A stretch of 21,508 nt of DNA from Methylotenera_A sp040079935 (GTDB lineage Bacteria > Pseudomonadota > Gammaproteobacteria > Burkholderiales > Methylophilaceae). The DNA lies in the NCBI GenBank assembly GCA_040079935.1, contig JBEBJI010000032.1, positions 1-21,508 of the forward strand, written 5' to 3'. Under the pieces are notes generated by a model, which was not told the DNA's origin, searched no databases, and saw nothing but the letters and a program-made list of their open reading frames with translations. Positions 1-7,209 of this stretch are shown here, one piece after another; the first letter of the stretch is position 1; every line of letters starts with the position of its first letter. Both the position numbers and the translations under genes were made by a program.

Positions 1-368
1 ACAACCGCCCTAGAAGCGACCACTCAAACGCTGGGCGCGGATCATCATCTTCATCATCTGGACGCGGCAAGAGTGGAAAAAGTGGCAGGAATGATGCAGG
101 CGCTGAGGATTTTGCTGACGATAATTCTGGCTCGGGTTCCAATTCAGGTTCTGGTTCTTCTAATTCTGGCTCGGGCTCTAATTCTGGCTCGGGCTCTAAT
201 TCTGGCTCGGGCTCTAATTCTGGCTCGGGCTCTAATTCTGGCTCGGGCTCAGGCTCCTCAAACTCGGGCTCCTCAACTCCCAAAGCCTCAAGCAGTTCTA
301 GTTCATCTGGGTCAGGTTCATCTGGGTCAGGTTCTGGATCTAGCGGAAGTGGAAAAAAGAAAAAATAG
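1..368 (+). CDS. 3' end of a Gly/Ser/Asn-rich low-complexity protein (partial, 5' cut by window)
   Basis: The reading frame begins at base 3 and ends at TAG 366-368, giving about 121 residues of an open C-terminus. The first part is charged and serine-rich (a run of six Ser, then GRGKSGKSG and a short acidic patch AEDFADD). It then becomes a repeat of the hexapeptide NSGSGS encoded by an 18-bp tandem unit, followed by SSGSGS-type sequence, and ends in KKKK. I chose this frame because it keeps Asn/Ser/Gly codons throughout, stops immediately before a terminator, and is continuous with the upstream edge. The composition suggests a flexible, disordered tail, perhaps on a surface, envelope or nucleic-acid-binding protein, but nothing in the visible part identifies a family. 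The basic end could interact with nucleic acid or membrane; this is speculation. Function unknown. Confidence 0.6.
   Translation, partial: NRPRSDHSNAGRGSSSSSSGRGKSGKSGRNDAGAEDFADDNSGSGSNSGSGSSNSGSGSNSGSGSNSGSGSNSGSGSNSGSGSGSSNSGSSTPKASSSSSSSGSGSSGSGSGSSGSGKKKK
162..251 (+). repeat. Five tandem copies of an 18-bp unit (NSGSGS codons)
   Basis: Units start at 162, 180, 198, 216 and 234, each reading aattctggctcgggctct. The first four are identical and the fifth differs only at its last base. A diverged relative precedes them at 123-140. The unit is a multiple of three, so copy-number change keeps the frame. All forward frames through it are open, which explains a false ORF in another frame. Confidence 0.95.
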
Positions 369-387
369 TATGTACAAAGTCTTAAAT

Positions 388-413
388 AAAAAAGCCCACA
401 ATTGCGGGCTTTT
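388..413. terminator. Bidirectional intrinsic terminator
   Basis: AAAAGCCC (390-397) pairs with GGGCTTTT (406-413) and the stem can extend inwards past one A-C mismatch. Reading on the plus strand the stem ends in four T. Reading on the minus strand it is followed by six T. It can close the Ser/Gly-rich gene on one side and the small minus-strand ORF at 451-633 on the other. Confidence 0.8.
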
Positions 414-450
414 AAGTCTCTTGCAGATATTTCAAGTCAAATTTTAAAGT

Positions 451-633
451 TTATAGTGTAGCTAAAAAACTAAATATAACTTTTGTCATTTCTGAGCTGG
501 AATTAAATGTGTGATGACCTTGCGCATCTTCATATACAAGCTCAAAGTCCAGTCCGCCACTATCGCTATGCTTGCCCTTAAGCCTAAAATTGTCTAAGTC
601 GTAAATGGCAAGAGAGTTTTCTGATACGTCCAT
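451..633 (-). CDS. Small hypothetical protein, 60 aa
   Basis: A 60-residue ORF read leftwards from ATG at 633 to TAA at 451-453. An AAGGGA Shine-Dalgarno-like sequence sits about 6 bases before the ATG, and a terminator with a six-T tail on this strand follows about 40 bases after the stop. Both support a real gene. The product is soluble-looking, mildly acidic, without signal peptide, membrane segment or cysteine. Alternating polar and hydrophobic stretches (LAIYDLDNFRLKG, FELVYEDAQGHHTF) suggest a small beta-rich fold. I do not recognise the family. It could still be a chance ORF; the RBS and terminator tip the balance towards real. Confidence 0.55.
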   Translation of the reverse strand: MDVSENSLAIYDLDNFRLKGKHSDSGGLDFELVYEDAQGHHTFNSSSEMTKVIFSFLATL

Positions 634-917
634 TTTTTCCCTTAAAACTATTCAAAGTTAATTGTTTTATTCTAAACCTATACTCTGACCACTATATTAA
701 ATGTGATTATTTCCCGTGTCAATATAAAATGGAAAAAAATCCCATAAAAAAGTGCAAGAAAATTTATTTAGATAAAAAATTGAGCTTTGCACTTGAAAAG
801 CGAACAAAAAGGCGCAATCATAGTCGTATGCTGAGCAGTTAAAAATTACTCAGGCATAAAAGAGTTTCTTACAAAAAGAAGCAACTCCAATTTTATAAAA
901 CTACAAGGAGCAAAAAA
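634..917. other. Intergenic region upstream of hfq
   Basis: This is 284 bp of AT-rich DNA between two divergent genes, so it must hold the promoter of the small minus-strand ORF and at least one for hfq. I could not place a convincing -35/-10 pair for either. The clearest structure is a perfect 8-bp inverted repeat, AAGTGCAA (750-757) and TTGCACTT (787-794), separated by 29 bases. The hfq ribosome-binding site AAGGAG lies at 904-909. No ORF or RNA gene was recognised here. Confidence 0.6.
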
Positions 918-1157
918 ATGAACAATAAAGGCCAAATGTTACAAGATCCATTCCTGAACGCATTAAGAAAAGAACACGTACAGGTTTCTATTTACCTGGT
1001 CAACGGCATTAAACTACAAGGTCAAGTCGATTCGTTCGATCAATACGTGATTTTGCTTAAAAATACCGTCACGCAAATGGTGTATAAGCACGCCATTTCT
1101 ACAATTGTGCCTGCCCGCGCGGTGAGTATGGCCTTGCCAGAACATTCGGAAGAATAA
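918..1157 (+). CDS. hfq: RNA chaperone Hfq
   Basis: Hfq is the hexameric Sm-like chaperone that pairs small RNAs with mRNA targets. The 79-residue product matches the family core almost residue for residue: LQDPFLNALRKEHVQVSIYLVNGIKLQGQ for Sm1 (split here as residues 8-36) and YKHAIS for Sm2. Proximal-face residues Q9, Y43 (Phe in E. coli) and the Y56-K57-H58 triad are present, as is K32 of the distal face. The C-terminal tail after the Sm fold is only about 12 residues, much shorter than in E. coli (102 aa in total), as is common in Betaproteobacteria. AAGGAG precedes the ATG by 8 bases. hflX starts 2 bases after the stop, so the two are cotranscribed. Confidence 0.98.
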   Translation: MNNKGQMLQDPFLNALRKEHVQVSIYLVNGIKLQGQVDSFDQYVILLKNTVTQMVYKHAISTIVPARAVSMALPEHSEE

Positions 1158-1159
1158 GC

Positions 1160-2350
1160 TTGGCAATTAAACCTTCTGGTTATGGCGAAAATACATTAGC
1201 TAATCCTTCGGTGCTCTCTATCGCGTCAGATGGCGCGGTGGTTTTAGTGAGTGTAGATTTTGGTGAGCCAGATTATGCCGAAAGTTTGCAGGAGCTTCGC
1301 CAGCTGGTGACCTCAGCGGGCATGCAAGTGCGAGCCACGGTTGAAGGCAAAAGAAGCACCCCTGATGCAAAGCTGTTTATTGGCACTGGCAAGGCTGAGG
1401 AGTTAAAGGCCATGCTAGAAGCTAGCGAGACTAGTTTGGTTGCCTTTAATCACGATTTAAGTCCATCGCAACAGCGCAATTTAGAGCGTTTTTTGCAAAC
1501 TAAAGTGTTAGATAGAACAGGCTTGATTCTCGATATTTTTGCACAGCGCGCGCAAAGCCATGAAGGTAAATTGCAGGTCGAACTGGCAAAATTAGAGCAT
1601 TTATCTACACGCTTGGTGCGTGGTTGGACGCACTTGGAGCGCCAAAAAGGCGGTATTGGTGTGCGTGGCGGCCCAGGTGAGAAACAATTAGAGTTAGATA
1701 AGCGTATGATAGGCGTGCGGGTAAAACAATTGCGCGAAAAGCTCGCCAAACTCAAGCAGCAGCGCGGCATGCAGCGCAAGGCACGTAAACGCTCAAACAC
1801 AATGACAGTTTCGTTGGTTGGTTACACCAATGCGGGTAAATCCACGCTGTTTAATCGCTTAACACAATCAAGTGTATATGCAGCAGATCAGTTATTCGCC
1901 ACGCTTGATACTACATCGCGCAAAATGTTTCTAGGTGAAGATTATCACTCAGGCGGCGGCACGCTGGTTATTTCGGATACCGTTGGTTTTATCAAACATT
2001 TGCCAACGACCTTGATTGAAGCGTTTGGCGCAACGTTGGAAGAGGCCGCGCAAGCAGATTTATTGCTACATGTGGTCGATGTCGCGAGTACCAATCGTGA
2101 GGCGCAAGTGGCGCAAGTAAACAAGGTGTTAAATGAAATTGGCGCCTCGCAAGTGCCGCAGATATTGGTATTAAATCAAATCGATAGGCAGGATAATGTG
2201 GCAGGTTGCGAGCGCGATGAATATGGTAGAATTTACCAAGTGCGTGTTTCCGCCAAGACTGGCGCTGGTATTGAGTTTATCAAGCAAGCTTTATTGGAAC
2301 ATCAGCAATATTTAAGAAAATTAAGCACAGAAGAAAGTGCGTATGCATAA
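1160..2350 (+). CDS. hflX: Ribosome-associated GTPase HflX
   Basis: HflX is a translational GTPase that binds the 50S subunit and splits or rescues stalled ribosomes. The 396-residue product has the N-terminal HflX domain, a basic coiled-coil (about residues 180-215) and a G domain. G1 is GYTNAGKST (221-229), G3 is DTVGF (273-277), G4 is NQID (339-342) and G5 is SAKTGAG. The glycine-rich GGIGVRGGPGE loop typical of the family precedes the coiled coil. The only sensible start is TTG at 1160, two bases after the hfq stop, with GGAAGAA a short distance upstream inside hfq; this implies coupling. The next in-frame ATG would remove conserved sequence. The roughly 20 residues before the conserved region are a little longer than in E. 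coli. Confidence 0.96.
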   Translation: MAIKPSGYGENTLANPSVLSIASDGAVVLVSVDFGEPDYAESLQELRQLVTSAGMQVRATVEGKRSTPDAKLFIGTGKAEELKAMLEASETSLVAFNHDLSPSQQRNLERFLQTKVLDRTGLILDIFAQRAQSHEGKLQVELAKLEHLSTRLVRGWTHLERQKGGIGVRGGPGEKQLELDKRMIGVRVKQLREKLAKLKQQRGMQRKARKRSNTMTVSLVGYTNAGKSTLFNRLTQSSVYAADQLFATLDTTSRKMFLGEDYHSGGGTLVISDTVGFIKHLPTTLIEAFGATLEEAAQADLLLHVVDVASTNREAQVAQVNKVLNEIGASQVPQILVLNQIDRQDNVAGCERDEYGRIYQVRVSAKTGAGIEFIKQALLEHQQYLRKLSTEESAYA

Positions 2351-2370
2351 GAAAATATGGAGTGCGAATA

Positions 2371-3579
2371 ATGAAGTTTCCCGAATTTAAATTAACAGGC
2401 CTTAGATTTCCAAGCCTTAAATTCCCAGGTCTGGGGCAACGCAATAATGAAGGCCCACCTGATTTAGATGAGGTGTTGCGTGATTTAAGCCAAAAAATTA
2501 ACAATCTTTTTGGCAGAAAAGGTAGCGGTGGTAATGGCGCTAGCAATAACCAACCTGCAGGAGATAAAGGCTTCGATGTGCCGATTTTACCTATACTAGC
2601 GCTGATAGCGGCTATTTGGTTGGCGACTGGTTTTTATATTGTCGATCAAGGTTCGCTTGGTGTAGTACAGCGGTTTGGTAAATATACGACAACGACTGAA
2701 CCAGGCCCACGTTGGCACTGGCCGTTTCCAGTTGAATCAGTAACGGTGGTGAATATGGAACAAGTGCGACGCTTAGAAGTCGGTTATCGCAGTAGCGGTG
2801 AAGGTTCTGGCAGTAAGCAAAAAGTGCCAAATGAGGCGCTCATGTTGACCGAAGATGAAAATATTATTGATATGCAAGTGGCAGTGCAGTATAAGCTAAA
2901 AAACGCGGTGGATTATGTGTTTAGTAATCGCGATACAGATAAGTCAGTCATGTCGGCCGCAGAAACGGCTATTCGCGAGGTGGCAGGCAAAAGCAAGCTA
3001 GATGACCTGTTGCAAAAAGGCTTGCCAGACACTTCAGCGCACATGCAATCCATTTTAGATAGTTATAAAACTGGTATTTTAATTACCAGCGTTTCGCGCC
3101 AAAAAGGTGCTGCGCCCGAGCAAGTGAAAGAGGCGTTTGATGATGTGAACCGCGCTGGGCAAGACTATCAACGGCAAATTAACTTAGGCCAAGCTTACGC
3201 TAATGATGTGATACCAAAGGCTCGAGGAACCGCTTCTCGATTGGCTTCTGAGGCGGCGGGTTACAAGTTAAAAGTCGAGAGTGAAGCGACTGGTAACGCG
3301 AGCCGTTTTGAACAAATTTTAACGCAATACAACAAGGCACCAGAAGTGACACGTCAGCGTTTGTATTTAGATGCACAAGAGCAAATCATGTCGAATACTA
3401 GCAAGGTGATAGTGGATCAAAAAGGCGGCAATAGTCTGTTGTATTTGCCTTTAGACAAACTAATGGAAACCACTCGCTCAGCCAGTACTGGAGCGGCTGC
3501 TAAAGCTGTTCCGACGAGCGAGGAAGAGCTGATGAATGAGGATTCGCGTAGTTTGTCACGCGATCGAGAAGGGCGCTAA
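2371..3579 (+). CDS. hflK: FtsH modulator HflK (SPFH/prohibitin family)
   Basis: HflK forms a large membrane-anchored complex with HflC in the periplasm that surrounds and restrains the FtsH protease. The 402-residue product starts with a cytoplasmic tail containing a Gly/Asn-rich stretch (about 49-68), followed by one transmembrane segment (about 70-92) and the SPFH domain (YIVDQGSLGVVQRFGKY onwards). A helical region rich in Ala, Glu and Gln follows, ending in a polar tail. ATG at 2371 is preferred to an upstream GTG at 2362 because GGAG at 2359-2362 lies 8 bases before it and overlaps the GTG. The gene lies 20 bases after hflX and 12 before hflC. Confidence 0.96.
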   Translation: MKFPEFKLTGLRFPSLKFPGLGQRNNEGPPDLDEVLRDLSQKINNLFGRKGSGGNGASNNQPAGDKGFDVPILPILALIAAIWLATGFYIVDQGSLGVVQRFGKYTTTTEPGPRWHWPFPVESVTVVNMEQVRRLEVGYRSSGEGSGSKQKVPNEALMLTEDENIIDMQVAVQYKLKNAVDYVFSNRDTDKSVMSAAETAIREVAGKSKLDDLLQKGLPDTSAHMQSILDSYKTGILITSVSRQKGAAPEQVKEAFDDVNRAGQDYQRQINLGQAYANDVIPKARGTASRLASEAAGYKLKVESEATGNASRFEQILTQYNKAPEVTRQRLYLDAQEQIMSNTSKVIVDQKGGNSLLYLPLDKLMETTRSASTGAAAKAVPTSEEELMNEDSRSLSRDREGR

Positions 3580-3591
3580 GGGAAAATTAAT

Positions 3592-4464
3592 ATGAAAAAT
3601 ATTGGCTTAGTTTTAGTAGGGTTGTTGGTAGCGTTGATGTTGTTGACGATGTCGCTTTTTATTGTCGATCAACGTGAATATGCTTTGGTATTTAGGTTGG
3701 GCGAGATAGTTTCAGTTAAAAAAGAGCCAGGACTTTATTTTAAATTGCCTTTAATTGACGATTTGAAATTTTTCGAAAAACGTATTGTAACGCTGGACTG
3801 GGAGCAGCCTGCCGAGATTGTTACTAGCGAAAATAAAACCATGACGGTAGATTCGTTTGTGAAATGGCGCATCATCGACCCAGCTAAATATTATGTTTCG
3901 GTGAAAGAGGGCGGTGAAGCCGCGGCTGAAGATAGACTCTCTCAAGTAGTGAACGCTGGATTGCGTGATGAGTTTGGTAAACGCACGGTGCGAGATGTTA
4001 TTGCGGGTGAGCGTGGTGCCATTATGCAAAGTATGAAAATTAGGGCAGATAAAGAAGCGCGCCAAATTGGTATTCAGGTGGTGGATGTGCGCTTGAAACG
4101 TGTTGATTATTCAGAAGATATTTCGAAATCGGTATATGACCGTATGATTGCCGAGCGTAAACGAATTGCCAACCAATTGCGTTCTGAGGGCTCTGCTGCC
4201 TCTGAAAAAATTCGTGCAGATGCCGACAAGCAGCGCGAAGTGATTATCGCCGAAGCCTTCCGCGATGCGCAAAAAGCTAAAGGTGAGGGCGATGCCAAAG
4301 CCGCTGAGATTTACTCCAGCGCTTATGGCAAAAACCCCGAGTTTTATGCGTTTTACCGTAGTCAAGAAGCCTATAAAAATAGCTTTAAAAGTAAATCGGA
4401 CGTGATGGTATTAGATCCAAGTTCGGAGTTCTTTAAATATATGCGTGGCGCTGGCGGTAAGTAG
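3592..4464 (+). CDS. hflC: FtsH modulator HflC (SPFH/prohibitin family)
   Basis: HflC is the partner of HflK in the FtsH-regulating complex of the inner membrane. The 290-residue product has one N-terminal transmembrane anchor (about residues 5-25), then the SPFH domain beginning IVDQREYALVFRLGE and a long charged helix (RMIAERKRIANQLRSEG). The C-terminal helix has the AKGEGDAKAAEIY pattern shared by HflC proteins. AAGGGA lies about 9 bases before the ATG. It follows hflK directly, and the next gene starts 13 bases after its stop. Confidence 0.96.
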   Translation: MKNIGLVLVGLLVALMLLTMSLFIVDQREYALVFRLGEIVSVKKEPGLYFKLPLIDDLKFFEKRIVTLDWEQPAEIVTSENKTMTVDSFVKWRIIDPAKYYVSVKEGGEAAAEDRLSQVVNAGLRDEFGKRTVRDVIAGERGAIMQSMKIRADKEARQIGIQVVDVRLKRVDYSEDISKSVYDRMIAERKRIANQLRSEGSAASEKIRADADKQREVIIAEAFRDAQKAKGEGDAKAAEIYSSAYGKNPEFYAFYRSQEAYKNSFKSKSDVMVLDPSSEFFKYMRGAGGK

Positions 4465-4477
4465 CGATAAGGTTCGC

Positions 4478-4663
4478 GTGAATTCCACTCTTTTCTTGGC
4501 AATGGGATTGATGTTGGTGTTTGAAGGTTTGTTGCCGTTTATAGCACCGCAAGCTTGGCGCGAAACTTTCAAACGCATGATACAACTCAAAGACGGTCAG
4601 CTACGTTTTGTTGGGCTTCTTTCAATTATTGGTGGTTTATTGCTGATTATATTTAATCGCTAG
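4478..4663 (+). CDS. DUF2065 (YjeT-like) small inner-membrane protein
   Basis: The 61-residue product starts MNSTLFLAMGLMLVFEG, very close to the E. coli YjeT start MNSTIW, and consists of two hydrophobic segments (about 3-21 and 43-59) around a short basic loop (QAWRETFKRM). This is the DUF2065 family. I chose GTG at 4478 rather than GTG at 4445, which would overlap hflC by 20 bases, because the homologous N-terminus and an AAGG at 4469-4472 fit the later start. Biochemical role is unknown. Its fixed position behind hflKC suggests a link to the HflKC-FtsH complex, which is inference. Confidence 0.88.
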   Translation: MNSTLFLAMGLMLVFEGLLPFIAPQAWRETFKRMIQLKDGQLRFVGLLSIIGGLLLIIFNR

Positions 4664-4665
4664 CT

Positions 4666-4671
4666 TATAAT
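4666..4671 (+). promoter_or_regulatory. Perfect TATAAT box just upstream of hisZ
   Basis: TATAAT lies 7 bases before the conserved hisZ start codon at 4679. A weak -35 (CTGATT, 4643-4648, three of six matches) sits 17 bases further up. No Shine-Dalgarno is visible. Transcription from this box would begin at or next to the ATG. Confidence 0.45.
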
Positions 4672-4678
4672 GTTAGCT

Positions 4679-5836
4679 ATGCGTAACTGGTTACTCCCTG
4701 AATTTATCGAAGACGTGCTGCCTGCAGAGGCCGCGCGCGTAGAGCAACTACGCCGACAGTTATTAGATTTATTTAAAGTGCACGGCTATCAGTATGTGAT
4801 TCCGCCCACGCTGGAGTATTTGGAATCGCTCATCACTGGCACAGGGCGCGATTTAGATTTAGCCACGTTTAAAGTGGTGGATCAACTTACTGGTCGCCTC
4901 ATGGGTATTCGCGCCGATATGACGCCGCAGGCCGCGCGCATCGATGCGCACATGCTCAATCAGCAAGGCATTAGTCGCCTTTGTTACGCAGGTACGGTGT
5001 TAAGAACAAAACCTGATGGCCTTGCACGTACGCGCGAGCCGCTGCAATTGGGCGCAGAGTTATTTGGCCATGCGGGCATTGAAAGCGACATCGAAATTCA
5101 ACGTTTGATGATTAAAGCTTTGCAGTTGCTGGGCTTGCAGGATTTGAACATCGATTTTAGCCACGTTGCGATTTTTGAGGCCTTGGTGCGCGCAAGCAAT
5201 GTGGATGCAGATTTGGAAGAAGCGCTTTATGGCGCATTACAAAGTAAAGATAAATCGCAAGTCGCTGCCCTGGGAGCTAATCTGGATGAGGCTTACAGGC
5301 AAGCATTTATTGACTTAACCGACTTAAATGGCGATGTTGAGGTGTTAGAAAAAGCCGCAAACGTGTTGCCAAAATTGCCAGAAATTGTCCAAGCATTAGC
5401 AAATTTAAGTGCAGTTGCCAGCAAATTAAATGATTTAAAGGTGAGCGTTTCGTTTGATTTAGGCGAGTTGCGCGGTTATCACTACCACAGTGGCGTGGTA
5501 TTTGCGGCCTATGCGCGCGGTTACACAGGACCAGTGGCACTGGGCGGACGTTATGATGAGGTTGGCATTGCGTTTGGTCGTGCGCGCCCAGCAACAGGTT
5601 TTAGCTTAGATTTGCGCGGCATCGTGAGCGCGTTTGCACCTGCGCATCTGCCAAAAAGTATTTTGGCGCCAGAAGGCAATGAAAAAGAGTTGCTCAGCAA
5701 AATTGAGGCTTTGCGCGCCGATGGTTTGCTGGTGATTCAAGTGTTACCAAATTCTGAAGTCAATCTCGCTGAGCTTAATTGCGACAGCGCGCTGGTGATG
5801 CGCGATGGCGAATGGCTTATTGAAGCACTTAAGTAG
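4679..5836 (+). CDS. hisZ: ATP phosphoribosyltransferase regulatory subunit HisZ
   Basis: HisZ is a catalytically dead paralogue of histidyl-tRNA synthetase that binds the short form of HisG and makes it active and histidine-responsive, at the first step of histidine synthesis. The 385-residue product shows the class II synthetase fold: MRNWLLPEFIEDVLPAEA at the N-terminus, GIRADMTPQAARIDAHML (about 75-95) and the GYHYHSGVVFAAYARG and GGRYDEVG blocks. It lacks the C-terminal anticodon-binding domain expected of HisS. ATG 4679 is preferred to ATG 4670 because family members begin MRNWLLP. No Shine-Dalgarno precedes either start; a TATAAT box is at 4666-4671, so a leaderless transcript is possible in addition to read-through from hflC. 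Confidence 0.95.
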   Translation: MRNWLLPEFIEDVLPAEAARVEQLRRQLLDLFKVHGYQYVIPPTLEYLESLITGTGRDLDLATFKVVDQLTGRLMGIRADMTPQAARIDAHMLNQQGISRLCYAGTVLRTKPDGLARTREPLQLGAELFGHAGIESDIEIQRLMIKALQLLGLQDLNIDFSHVAIFEALVRASNVDADLEEALYGALQSKDKSQVAALGANLDEAYRQAFIDLTDLNGDVEVLEKAANVLPKLPEIVQALANLSAVASKLNDLKVSVSFDLGELRGYHYHSGVVFAAYARGYTGPVALGGRYDEVGIAFGRARPATGFSLDLRGIVSAFAPAHLPKSILAPEGNEKELLSKIEALRADGLLVIQVLPNSEVNLAELNCDSALVMRDGEWLIEALK

Positions 5837-5842
5837 TTAATT

Positions 5843-5872
5843 TTTACAGTAGTTAAATTTACAAAGTCTAAT
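5843..5872 (+). promoter_or_regulatory. Candidate sigma-70 promoter for purA
   Basis: TTTACA (5843-5848, five of six matches) and TCTAAT (5867-5872, five of six) are 18 bases apart in the 53-bp hisZ-purA gap. Transcription would start near 5879, leaving a leader of about 11 bases. It may drive purA and the C1-cofactor genes behind it. Confidence 0.45.
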
Positions 5873-5889
5873 TAAAAAAGCAGTTATTT

Positions 5890-7206
5890 ATGGCAAAAAA
5901 TGTAGTAGTTATTGGCACGCAATGGGGCGACGAAGGCAAAGGCAAAATCGTCGATTGGTTGACCGACCACGCGCAAGGCGTGGTGCGCTTTCAGGGTGGC
6001 CACAACGCAGGCCACACGCTGGTTGTCGGGCAGGGTGCGGCGCAAAAAATTTACAAATTAAACTTAGTGCCTTCAGGCATCGTGCGTGCCAATGTAAATT
6101 GCTACATCGGCAACGGCGTGGTGCTGGATGCTGGCCATTTATTAAGCGAAATCGCTGAGTTGGAAAAAGGTGGTCTTGTAGTTAAAAATCGCCTCAAAGT
6201 GAGTCCAGGTTGCCCCTTGATTTTAAGTCACCATGTGGCGATTGATACGGCGCGTGAGGCCAAGCGCGCCATTAAAATCGGGACGACGGGTAAGGGAATT
6301 GGCCCAACTTACGAAGATAAAGTCGCGCGCCGAGCGCTACGAGTTTACGATTTATTTTATCCTGAACGTTTCGCAGAAAAATTGCGCGAAGTAATGGATT
6401 ACCACAACTTTGTACTAACCAATTATTTAGGCGCACAAGCCGTTGATTTTAATCATCAATATGATGCTAGCATGCAGCATGCAATTGCGCTTAAACCGAT
6501 GATTTCAGATATTTCTGCAGATTTATACGCCGCTAATGACAGAGGCGAAAATTTACTGTTCGAAGGCGCACAAGGCACGCTGTTGGACATCGATCACGGC
6601 ACTTATCCATACGTAACCTCCAGCAACTGCATTGCAGGTCAAGCCTCAGCAGGCACTGGCGTTGGTGCGAATATGTTGCACTACGTATTGGGTATTACCA
6701 AAGCTTACACCACACGCGTCGGTGGCGGGCCGTTCCCAAGCGAATTGGATATTGACACAGACGGCGCGCCAGGCACGCAAATGTCAGTGAAAGGCCAAGA
6801 AATTGGCACCGTAACAAAACGCAAACGCCGTTGCGGTTGGTTTGATGCGGCAGCTTTAAGGCGCTCGGCGCGGATTAACGGCCTCACAGGCTTGTGCATC
6901 ACCAAGTTAGATGTGCTGGATGGCATTAAAACGCTGGATATTTGCACAGGTTACGAGCTGGACGGCAAAGTGGTCGATATGTTGCCTGTAGGCGCTGATG
7001 ATGTAGAACGCTGCAAGCCAATATACGAACGAGTTGCAGGTTGGTCAGAAAGCACTTTTGGGGTGAAAACTTGGGATGACTTACCTAAAGCTGCGCAAAA
7101 TTATCTCAAACGTCTTGAAGCCTTATGTGGTGTGCCAATTGCTATTGTCTCAACTGGACCTGAAAGAGACGAAACGATAGTTATAGAACACCCATTTGGA
7201 GTTTAA
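5890..7206 (+). CDS. purA: Adenylosuccinate synthetase PurA
   Basis: PurA joins IMP and aspartate using GTP, the first committed step to AMP. The 438-residue product has the GTQWGDEGKGK phosphate-binding motif (9-19) with catalytic D14, and H42 in GGHNAGHT. It also has GTTGKGIGPTYEDK for IMP binding, EGAQGTLLDIDHGTYPYVTSS, and the GGGPFPSE and TRVGGGP blocks, with KLDVLDG near the guanine-binding end. Length is close to E. coli PurA (432 aa). The Shine-Dalgarno is weak (AAAGCAG). The gene closes the conserved hfq-hflXKC-hisZ-purA series and its last codons contain the GGAG that serves the next gene. Confidence 0.98.
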   Translation: MAKNVVVIGTQWGDEGKGKIVDWLTDHAQGVVRFQGGHNAGHTLVVGQGAAQKIYKLNLVPSGIVRANVNCYIGNGVVLDAGHLLSEIAELEKGGLVVKNRLKVSPGCPLILSHHVAIDTAREAKRAIKIGTTGKGIGPTYEDKVARRALRVYDLFYPERFAEKLREVMDYHNFVLTNYLGAQAVDFNHQYDASMQHAIALKPMISDISADLYAANDRGENLLFEGAQGTLLDIDHGTYPYVTSSNCIAGQASAGTGVGANMLHYVLGITKAYTTRVGGGPFPSELDIDTDGAPGTQMSVKGQEIGTVTKRKRRCGWFDAAALRRSARINGLTGLCITKLDVLDGIKTLDICTGYELDGKVVDMLPVGADDVERCKPIYERVAGWSESTFGVKTWDDLPKAAQNYLKRLEALCGVPIAIVSTGPERDETIVIEHPFGV

Positions 7207-7209
7207 AGC

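Noticed and set aside
162..251. CRISPR-like array
   Set aside because: The 18-bp units are directly adjacent with no spacers and lie in an open reading frame.
73..447. 124-aa plus-strand ORF with repeated LILARA
   Set aside because: It is the same 18-bp repeat read in another frame; the Asn/Ser/Gly frame is continuous from the window edge and stops just before the terminator.
894..899. TATAAA box just before hfq
   Set aside because: No -35 at acceptable spacing, and a start from it would remove the good AAGGAG at 904-909.
2362..2370. GTG start for hflK at 2362
   Set aside because: It overlaps the GGAG that serves as ribosome-binding site for the ATG at 2371.
4445..4477. GTG start for the DUF2065 protein at 4445 overlapping hflC
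   Set aside because: The family N-terminus MNST matches the GTG at 4478, which also has AAGG upstream.
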